Below the pieces are notes generated by a model that had not been told where the DNA came from, searched no databases, and saw only the letters and a program-made list of their open reading frames with translations. This document shows, piece after piece, positions 17,252 through 25,800 of a stretch of 47,643 nucleotides of DNA. The DNA comes from an uncultured beta proteobacterium (GTDB lineage Bacteria; Pseudomonadota; Gammaproteobacteria; Burkholderiales; Rhodocyclaceae). Each line of letters begins with the position of its first letter. Position 1 is the first letter of the stretch. The DNA lies in contig CAJBYR010000130.1 in NCBI GenBank assembly GCA_903959855.1, positions 1 to 47,643 of the forward strand, read 5' to 3'. Position numbers and translations under genes: made by a program.

Positions 17252-17620
17252 TTAGTCCACGTAACGTTTGCTGGCCCGGCGGCGGCCGGGTTGGGATTTC
17301 TGGATGATCACGCCCTTGACGGCGGCCAGATCGGGAATGTCTGCCGGCGGGTAGGCGGGATTCAGGGCGCGCAACTGCCAGGCCCCGCCCGCTTTCGCCA
17401 ACTGACGGAAGATCCATTCGCCTTCGAGCTGTGCGAGTACGAAAGAGCCATCGGTAGCCAAACCTTCAGGCTCGATCAGGATCACTTCGCCTTCACGGAA
17501 TTCCGGCTCCATGCTGTCGCCCAGCACCATCAGCGCGAAGGGCTCGGCGGCGGCGCAGGCATCCAGCGCCGGGTCGGCCGCCTGGGGCAGGATGGGGATG
17601 TGACGTCGGGCTTCGGCCAT
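17252..17620 (-). CDS. S24/LexA-UmuD-like protein without DNA-binding domain, altered catalytic lysine
   Basis: A 122-residue protein corresponding only to the C-terminal peptidase domain of LexA/UmuD/phage-repressor proteins (family S24). The nucleophile region is intact (LMVLGDSMEPEFREGEVILIE, Ser in GDSM). The segment where the general-base lysine normally lies (pattern E-V-T-V-K-R-L) reads EWIFRQL, so an arginine seems to replace it. The following part (LRALNPAYPPADIP) is typical of the fold. The start at 17620 leaves 4 bases after the upstream stop; a longer frame to 17911 is an overlap artefact. It may be a non-cleaving sensor or dimerisation module; self-cleavage activity is doubtful. 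Catalytic mapping is by eye. Confidence 0.8.
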   Translation of the reverse strand: MAEARRHIPILPQAADPALDACAAAEPFALMVLGDSMEPEFREGEVILIEPEGLATDGSFVLAQLEGEWIFRQLAKAGGAWQLRALNPAYPPADIPDLAAVKGVIIQKSQPGRRRASKRYVD

Positions 17621-17624
17621 GGCG

Positions 17625-19100
17625 CTACACGGCTTCCACATGAAGTTGAGCGGCAGGCAGGCCGGTGGCGCGCAAGGCCGCCTCGGCCGGCGCCAGCAGC
17701 GCCGCCGGACCGGCAAGGTAAACATCGCTGCCGGCGAGCGTGCTGTCAGCCGCCAGGGCGGCTTCGAGCCCGGCCAGATCCAGCGGCCGGTAGCTGAACT
17801 CGTCAAGCGCTGCCGCCCAGGCGCGACACTGGTTGGGCAGGTACTGGCCACCGGCCTGCGTCGCTGCCCAGTAGAGCGTGATCGACTCGGCGGCATCGAC
17901 GGCAATGGCATGTTCGATCAGGCTGTTGATCGGCGCGAAACCCTGGTCGATGGCGACGAAGACCAGCGGACGCGTCGATTCGCGCTGCAGCACGAAGCGG
18001 CCCCAGGGCCCCCAGGCGGAAACTTCGGCACCGGGCTTTATCAGGCCGGCAAACAGGCAGGCGGTGAAGTCGCCCGCCGCCTCGACCTGAGAGTCGGCGC
18101 TGGTGCTACGGCGAACATGGAAGATCAGGTTGCGGTCGTCGCAGGGACAACTCGCCACCGGCAGTTCGGCATGCAGGTCATCGCTGCTGGCGACACCCGC
18201 GGAAAGCCCCAGCGTCACCCGCTGCCCGGCCAGAAAGCGCAGGCGGTTACTGCGCGGCGTCTGCAGGTGCAGGCGCATCATGTCCTCGCCCAGGACATCG
18301 ACGGCACGCACTTTGGTGACGATGCGCTGCTCGGGGATGTCCTCGGGCAGGCCGGCTTCCAGCACCTCGATAACGAGATCGGAACTGTGCGCCGTGCAGG
18401 TGCACATCAGCACATGGTTCTGCGCCTTTTCGGCTTCGGAAAAATGGTAGTCAGAAGGCACAACGGCGCGGGCTTCGCCCGACACCACGCGCGCCTTGCA
18501 CAGGCCGCAGTTGCCGTTGCCACAGCCATAGTTGGGTGACAGGCCGGCACGCAGCGCCGCCTTGAGCAGGGTCTCCGAGCCTTCGACGAAGAACTCGTGC
18601 CCAGAAGGTTTGACGGTGACGTGGGCCGACATGACCCTCAGCATAGCATCGAGCGCGCGCAGGTCTTCCTGCGGCGCCGGTACCGATATGGCGCGGGCCA
18701 GGCCCTCGTCGAGGATACGTCCCAGTTCGGCGGCCAGCGGCCGCGGCAGGCTGGCCAACCGCGCCCGCAAGTCCTCGACCAGGCGGTGGTAGCGGGTCAG
18801 CGTGCGCTGCAGTTCGGCCAGCTCCTGCCCTTGTGCGAACAGACGCTGGGCCAGTGCCTCCTGCGAGGGCAGCACGCGCTCGCGCAGGCGCTTGGCAAAG
18901 GCATCCTCGCGAATGGCGCGGGTCTTCTCGAAACTGCCCGAGGCATCGAGGTCCAGCTGCGGCCAGGCACGCTGCAGGTCCTCGGCGTCCACCATGCCGT
19001 CAAACGAGGGCAGGTCACCTTCGCGGATGCGCTTTTGCAGGGTCACGCGCGATATGCCGAGAATGTGTGCGGCGCGTGAAAGGGTCAGCCATTGGGTCAT
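17625..19100 (-). CDS. HTH - [2Fe-2S] ferredoxin - ferredoxin-reductase-like fusion protein
   Basis: A 491-residue protein with an unusual order. Residues 1-47 form a MerR/excisionase-like helix-turn-helix (LSRAAHILGISRVTLQKRIREG). Residues ~55-155 are charged and helical, a possible dimerising coiled coil. Residues ~158-250 are a plant-type [2Fe-2S] ferredoxin with ligands C193, C198, C201 (CGNGNCGLC) and C233. Residues ~250-491 resemble an FAD/NAD(P)-binding ferredoxin-NADP reductase module (FLAGQRVTLGL, GPWGRFVLQ, and FVAIDQGFAPINSLIEHAI where a glycine-rich nucleotide motif is normal, so NAD(P) binding may be altered). The C-terminal two domains alone look like CDP-deoxyglucose or phenol hydroxylase reductases. 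The start at 19100 is preferred over a TTG at 19118. It heads a five-gene operon and is preceded by a palindromic repeat. A redox-responsive DNA-binding role is my inference. Confidence 0.86.
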   Translation of the reverse strand: MTQWLTLSRAAHILGISRVTLQKRIREGDLPSFDGMVDAEDLQRAWPQLDLDASGSFEKTRAIREDAFAKRLRERVLPSQEALAQRLFAQGQELAELQRTLTRYHRLVEDLRARLASLPRPLAAELGRILDEGLARAISVPAPQEDLRALDAMLRVMSAHVTVKPSGHEFFVEGSETLLKAALRAGLSPNYGCGNGNCGLCKARVVSGEARAVVPSDYHFSEAEKAQNHVLMCTCTAHSSDLVIEVLEAGLPEDIPEQRIVTKVRAVDVLGEDMMRLHLQTPRSNRLRFLAGQRVTLGLSAGVASSDDLHAELPVASCPCDDRNLIFHVRRSTSADSQVEAAGDFTACLFAGLIKPGAEVSAWGPWGRFVLQRESTRPLVFVAIDQGFAPINSLIEHAIAVDAAESITLYWAATQAGGQYLPNQCRAWAAALDEFSYRPLDLAGLEAALAADSTLAGSDVYLAGPAALLAPAEAALRATGLPAAQLHVEAV

Positions 19101-19147
19101 GGCCACCAATATAGCCAAGCCGGGCGCCGCCGCGATTCCAAAATTTT

Positions 19148-19222
19148 TATGTCCCCAACCGAAGGGCGGGGACGGTATCCCCTTGTGGGGTATGTCCCCC
19201 TCGAACCGGCAAAGGACCGGGG
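19148..19222. repeat. Palindromic repeat, second locus (one full unit, one partial, tail)
   Basis: A unit begins with TATGTCC at 19148 and again at 19191, a 43-base period. It contains GTCCCC…GGGGAC as the main hairpin, then GGTATCCCCTTGTGGGGTATG as the second palindrome, and the tail AAAGGACCGGGGA, matching the tail of the array at 13525-13681 (AAAGGTCCGGGGA). The stem bases differ from the first array but the pairing is kept. It lies between the end of the TonB-like gene and the start of the HTH-ferredoxin-reductase gene, in the same orientation relative to the downstream gene as the first array has to hyi. Confidence 0.75.
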
Positions 19223-19227
19223 ATTTC

Positions 19228-19875
19228 CTACTGTGCTATCGGGGTCTTGATGGCCGACGGCGGCGTGGTCGGAGCGGCGCCGCGGCCGATGCCAAGCAAG
19301 CCGAAGACGTCGATCTCCTGCGTCAGCCGGGCCCCCTCGGACGAGGCATAAACCTGGCGACGAATGATCGCCTCCAGTTGCTCGAACTGCGGGGTGGTGA
19401 GCGCAGGCAGGGCATCCCAGTGAATCCCTTTGGGATGGCCGTCCGCGCCTATCACCAACAGAACATCAACCACGCCGGGACCACGGCTCGATGCCGTTCG
19501 GGTACTTCGACCACCACTCTCGGCGGCGCGCTCCGGCAGAGACGTCCGCTGCGGCGTACCGACACGGCTGGCGGCAGAAGGCGGCAATGGCTGCGGCTTG
19601 CTCGCAGGAAGCGGCGGCGGCATCGACTGTGCCTGAGTCATGGCGAGCGTTGCGGAAGGCGGTGCCGGCGGTGTCACCGGCGGCGGTGTGACGACCCCCG
19701 GTTTGTCATCGACAGATGCCGAAGCGCGAAAATTAACCGTCAGCGCGCCGGCGTAGCCGGACTTGCGCAAGGGTTCGACGCCCTTGACATAGCCCAGGAC
19801 CAGCACATGAAGCAGCAAGGAAGCGAGCAATGCATGGCCAAAGCGCTGCTCGTCCTCCTCGCTAACGAACCACAT
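19228..19875 (-). CDS. TonB-like single-span membrane protein at end of pilus operon
   Basis: A 215-residue protein with one N-terminal membrane helix (HALLASLLLHVLVLGY, ~14-29), a long Pro/Ser/Thr-rich periplasmic linker (~58-110, PPPVTPPAPPSATLA and PPPLPASKPQPLPP) and a small globular C-terminal region (VVDVLLVIGADGHPKGIHWDALPAL…FEQLEAIIRRQVY). This layout is that of TonB-type energy transducers, and the C-terminal strands fit a divergent TonB domain, but the usual YP and final strand motifs are not obvious. It starts 21 bases after the pilY1 stop, so it is probably cotranscribed with the minor pilins. A role in pilus assembly is possible from position only. Confidence 0.7.
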   Translation of the reverse strand: MWFVSEEDEQRFGHALLASLLLHVLVLGYVKGVEPLRKSGYAGALTVNFRASASVDDKPGVVTPPPVTPPAPPSATLAMTQAQSMPPPLPASKPQPLPPSAASRVGTPQRTSLPERAAESGGRSTRTASSRGPGVVDVLLVIGADGHPKGIHWDALPALTTPQFEQLEAIIRRQVYASSEGARLTQEIDVFGLLGIGRGAAPTTPPSAIKTPIAQ

Positions 19876-19896
19876 TCCCGGGCCGTGCCATCCGCA

Positions 19897-22800
19897 TCAA
19901 TAGGCCTCGAATTCGCGCCACAGCCCACGTTTGCTCTGGAAGGTGTTCGATACGGCGGCAGCGGCGGCGACGGGGACCGACAGGGTTTCCTGCTTGTAGT
20001 CTGAACGGGTAGCAATCGCCTTGTACTCACCCGAAATCAGGCGGATCACCGTCAGGCCCACCACCAACGCGCCCGAGACCTTGGTCGAGGCAAATTCCTC
20101 AATCGCCAGGCCCGTCGCTGCATCAACTGCGGTAAACCAGGCGTTGCCACCGACGGTGCAGGCACTTGCCGACGGAATGTTGGAGGCGAAGAGCAGTGTC
20201 CCGCTGACAATGCGCGGATCGACGTTGACGCGCTCGCCCGAATCCGGAGAAACTGGAGCCGGGAAACGTGCAAACCAGCCGCCATGCACCGAGTAGTCAA
20301 GGGCGGTGGTATCCGCGCCGGTACAGGTGTAGGTAAGGTTGGGTGCCGAACCCGAAGAAGTCACCGTTGGCGTCGATCCGGCGCAAATTTTGCGGTGGAC
20401 GCTGATCACCCCATAGGAGTCAGTATGGGTGATTGGGTCGTCGTTCTGATCGACACTGATCAGCTTGCGCTCAAGGAACATCGGCTTGGTCGCATCGCTC
20501 GGCAGCATATCGGTGGTCGGATTCCAGGTGGCCTGGCTCGCTCCGCCCTTGTTCGCCGCGCCCATGGTGTCCTTGATGGCATAGACGGCCTGGATATCGG
20601 TATTGAGCAGATCACTCACTTCGAGATACTTACCGGTACCCACCATGATCAGGCGTACATCGTCCTGCAGGCGTGTCAGCTCGGGCTTGGTAGTGATCGG
20701 TTGCGGGACGCCTGCGTTTTCCAGGTGGGCCAGCTTGAACACCGCGCTGCCTGTATGACCCGTACCCGTTGGGTCCATGTCAAAGCGCCAGAGATCGCCG
20801 TTGGTGTCGCCCGCATACACGAACTGGGTGGTGTTGTTGGTTGCCGGACTATCGGCCCAGGGAGTGATCTTGCCCAGGTTGCTCGGGCTGCCGCCGGTGC
20901 CGGACAGATTCGAGATCGGGAATCCGCTCATCAACGCCGCGGTCCGTGGATTGATCGCAAACAGATGCCCGCCACCATCGCCGCCATTGGCCGTGTTGTT
21001 GTAGCCGGAGCTGAACATCACCGTCCATTCGCCGGTATGCAGCTTGGTGATGGCGACATTGGAATAGGTCTTGCCCAGATTGGCATGGCTGAACTCCCAG
21101 AGATACTTGGGGTTGGTCGGATCGGTGATATCCAGCGCGTAGTAGGAGGAACCGCCAGAACCCAGGCCACCGACCAGGATGGTGCGCCAGTCGTTGCTGC
21201 CGAAGTCGACATCGCCGACCGCGATCAGGCCGTCAACCAGGAAGCGGTGGCTGTAGTTGGCGTCGGCCAGCCACTTCATGTTCGCCATGGCCTCGGTCGG
21301 CGCGAATGCCCACATCTCCTCTCCCGGTCCCACCGGCGAGCCATTTACGCTGACATTCCCGGCATAGGCGTTGAAGGCATGCAGCATGCCGTCCTGCGAT
21401 GACACCACGACCAGAGGCTTGCGGCTGGCCTGGGCGGTCTTGAACGCCGAATATCCGGTGTCGGTATACGCGGCGCTGGGCGCCTTGATGAAAATCGGCT
21501 GGGTATTGACGATATCGCCCAGCACACGCGCACGGTTGCGCCACACCTGGGCGTGTCCCAATTCGCCGTCCTGCTCGTATTCACGATTGCCGCGCAGGAA
21601 GTCCACCAGATTGCTCGTCGTCATCTCCGGTACCGAGGCGATGCCACCCAGCGGACAGTACTGGCTCAGGTTGGTCGTCGGGCTGGGGTTGGCGGCGCCG
21701 ACGCAGGCATCCGGCCCGGGATTGAAATAAGCCCGCTCGGCCCCGCTCAGGTTGTCGTAGGTGAAGGCGCGCAGCGGATCGCCGGACGTTCCCGAACTCG
21801 GCTTGACGTAGATGCGCCGGGCCGACCAGGTTGTCGCTTCGAGCTTGGCCTGCGCCGACCATTGGCAGCCGTATTTGAAGGTACCGCTGCCGGAGACCAC
21901 CCCGGTATTGACCTGCGAGAGCGTGACGCCAAGACCGGAGATGGCGGTTACCACGGCACCGGTGGCAATGCCGGTGCCGGTCACGGCGGCACCGACGACG
22001 AGGTCAGTCGTATCGCTAACCGTGATGGTGGTAGCGCCCGAGGCACCACTAATCGTCTTCTGCACCCCGATGGCAGCACAGTTTGTCTCGGGCGACACGT
22101 CGCCGGTGGCGACGTTGATCGAACGCGACTGCAGGTCACCGACCCAGTCCTGGGTCTGGTAGCTGGCAACGTAGGCGAAGTTATCGCCCGGCACCGGCTC
22201 AAGGTTCGACGTTGCCGCCGCGGCGGCGGAACCTACCCGGGCACCGATTTTGTTCAAAGCCTCGCGCAGGCCGGCCACCACGTTGGGCACGTTGCGCGCG
22301 CTGAAATACTTGCCGCGCCCATTCACTGTGGCATGCCAGAGGTCGTCCACACCCGTCGGATCGAGGTTGGCAACCGCCGGCCAGTTCACGCCGCCAATAC
22401 CCTTGAGAATCGAATAATAGTCGCCGATCGTGGCCGTCTGATAGTCGGAGCGGTAGGCCAGTTTGCCTTCAATGCCCAGGCCCATGGCGAAAAAGTTCAT
22501 GTGCTGGGCGAGGTTCTTGTCGTCCGCGGTGGTCAACACATTGTTGGCCGAGACATCGGTACCCAATGCCCCGTTGGCGTTACCCAGCGCCGAGGTGCGC
22601 AGGTCGGTGCTGTAGTAATGGTAGGTGATATCGGCCAGGGTGCGGCAGGACAACGCGCCAGATCGGGTTGTACCACTCGCCGGGGTCGTACAGGTCGTGG
22701 ACGCCTGCTCGCCGTCGTAATACGGCCGTGCTGCCGTCAAAATGTTGTTGTCGGTATTGTTTATATCAGAGCCATCCACCTTCTTGATCGCGGTACTTTC

Positions 22801-25800
22801 AACTTCATTCCAGTAGCCGTCGGTCACCAGCAGCATGTAATTCTGCTGGCAGGAGTACTCGATCGGGTCCGGGTGCGCGGTGCTCACTGTCTGCTTCCCC
22901 GCGAAGTATCGGCCGATCTTTGCGGTTTCCGCACGCAGCGGCGTGGCGCAGGCGGGCGCTGCTTTGGTCAGACTGGTCCACCACGCGGTGCGATTGGCGC
23001 CGGTGAACTGGTTCACCGGGTTATCAACGGTCGTCCCGGTAGCCTGGCAGATATTGTCGAAGCCGACCCGGTAATTGCCGTCAAGCTGGTTGAATGCCAG
23101 TGTAGTGGCGGACTTCATCAACAGCATGCGGGTGCGGTAGTAGCTGTACCAGTTGGCAAAGTTCTGCATCTCTTCGGTGTAGCTGCAGGAACCGCCGACG
23201 CAGTCCGTGCGCGTCGAGGCGCGGTTGAAAGTGCGCCCGTCGTTCACGATGTCGACACGCTTGAAGATGCCGACCCCGGTCCAGCGGTTCGAGCCCACCA
23301 CTGGGGCAGAACCACCGTCCAAGGCGAGGACATTGGGCGAGGTACCCGTGGCATTGGTCGGTACGGCGTTCGATGAGGCCACGCCGCCATTCATATTGGT
23401 CGTGAGGGTACTGATCGGTCCGACCGTGGTGCTGGTGATCGGAGTGATTGTCGTATTTTGGCTTGGCGCGCCGCCTGAGAAGGGACTTACAGTAAACAGG
23501 TAGGGCGCGAAATTATCAACGGCGGTCGTACCCGAGCTACCGTTGGACGTCGCCGCCACGCAGTAACGCTTGGTCGGCACCGAGCCCACATCGCCTGCAG
23601 CGGCGCCCCCTGTCATGCTGATCGTGCTGTCGTGTGCGATGCGCATTGAGCCGGCCGGACAATCAAAATCCGCCGCCGTACAGGCATTCACCCCGACCGG
23701 GCCGGTCACGGTGCACGTGGAGCTTGGGGTGGTGCTGGTGGCCGTGGTACAGGACACGGTATAACTATTGATGTCGTTGGCCATCAGCGAGGTGGTCAGG
23801 TTATTGATCCGCGAAGACACCGGGTCGGCAGCTGCGGCACCGGTATTCACAGTTTCGGTTGTGATGGTATTGACCCCGCCACAGGTAATGCTGTTGATCT
23901 TTTTGGACAAGGTTGTGGCGTCGTTGATGCGGAAGTACCAGGTGGCCGACGCCGCCGTGGTTGGTGCCGCGGGACAAGTCTGGGTGACCGAGCTCTTGTC
24001 GTTGATGTCGATTGCGCCGTCATAGTCGAAGCTCAGGTTGGTACAGTTGGCTGCGGCCACCGGGCCGGTCACCGTGCAGGTTGGCTTATCTACGGTGGTA
24101 TCGCAGTCATAGGTATAGCCGTTGGCCCCGTTAGCTTCCAGTCCCGTTGCCAGCGCCTTCCGTCGAGGGGTTTCGTTATTGTTGGAACCCGAGGAGACCG
24201 TATCCACGGCGATGGTATTGACGCCACCGCATTTGATCGAGGCAATCTTCTTGTTCTTTTCGTCGGCGTCATCGATGTAAAAGGTCCAGGTCGGCGCGCT
24301 GATCGCCGCACATCCGGGCGAGCCACTGGACGTCTTGTTGTAGCTGTCGATAGTGATGCCCGACTCGTACGTCCGCACCAAGTCACCGGTACAGGCGCTG
24401 GCTCCGCTTGGCCCGGTCACGTAACAGTCCTGATTGTTCTGCGACCCCGTGTCGTAGCTGCACGAATAACTATAGCCATTGATGCCGGCGCCATTGAGGC
24501 CATTGGCGAGCGCCGTTGTGCACGTGAGGTTGTTGGTTCCGCAACCGCTGGTGGTGCCCGTGCTGGCATCGCTGCTCACAGCGTAGGCGGCACTGCAGCG
24601 TACGTAGTCGATGAGCTTGCTGTCACTACTGGCACCATTGATGCCGAATGACCATATCGGGCTCGACGAGACTCCGCCCGGATCGGACGGCCCATCGTTG
24701 AAGGTGAATGAAAGACCATTGTTGGCCGTTCCTACCGGCGCCGTAACCACGATGTTGTAAGTGCCGTCCCCGTTAGCGGTCGGAGCTGCCGCGGTGAACC
24801 CGTGGGTGCCGGTGCCGTTGTTGATCGCGGTGCGAATAGAGGTCGCGTTGTTCGAGACTGACGTGCCGTTGGTGATCGTGCCGGAATTGATGGCGGGTGC
24901 AATCGTGGTCGCGCTGACTTGAATCGTGCCGAGGTTGGCGCCGTAAGCATGCGTGGTGCTCGTCACCTTCATCGTTGCCGTCGCTTGTGCGCTGTTGGAG
25001 ACCACCGCGAGCGCACCCGTACAACCCGTGATCGTGACGGTATCCGAAAGCCCCGGTGCGGACGCCGAGCATCCTCCATTGCCATTGATCTTCGCAGCCA
25101 GACTGTCGGCAATCGCCGCCTGTTGGGTGCCATCGGCAATCGACAGGGCCGGCGCCGTCATGATCGATACGCCAGCCAGCGTCACGTCGCTGATGCTTGT
25201 CGCGCCTGCGGTCGAGTTGATCTGGATCGCGCCGGTACTGATGGTCGCCGCCGCCGGCCCGGTGACGCTGATTGTGGCATTGTTGTCGGTGGTGTCCTTG
25301 ATCATGCGCTGGATCATCACATAGGCCACATCCGGCGCGTCGCAAGTACCCCAGGCAGGAAGCGCACCGTCAGTCCCGGAACGCGCGGTGTACAGACTCG
25401 CGTTCGCCGCATTGCCGACAATACCGTTACAGATGCGTTGCGCGGTACTGCGCTCGTTGCCATCCGCGGTGACCGGCGCCGCCAGCAGTTCGACCTCGCT
25501 GGTGTCGGCGCGCTGGATCTTGATCGAGGTGATGGACAGGCCGGTGGTCGCACCGCCCGGACTCACGCTGATCTTGCCCTCGGCATTTGCTGCGCCCAGA
25601 TTGATCGGTCCGAGGGCCAGTACCGGCAGGCCGTTCGAGGCTGTACCGACGGCGGCTGCCTGTATTGTGACGCGATTATTGCTCACCGAGCAGGCATAGC
25701 CCGTGGTCCCGGTATTGGCCTGGATCGCGGTACAGACATTGGTCGCGATGGTGTTTTGATCGCCCCCGGTCGAGGTGAAGGTCTGGCCGCCGACGATGTC

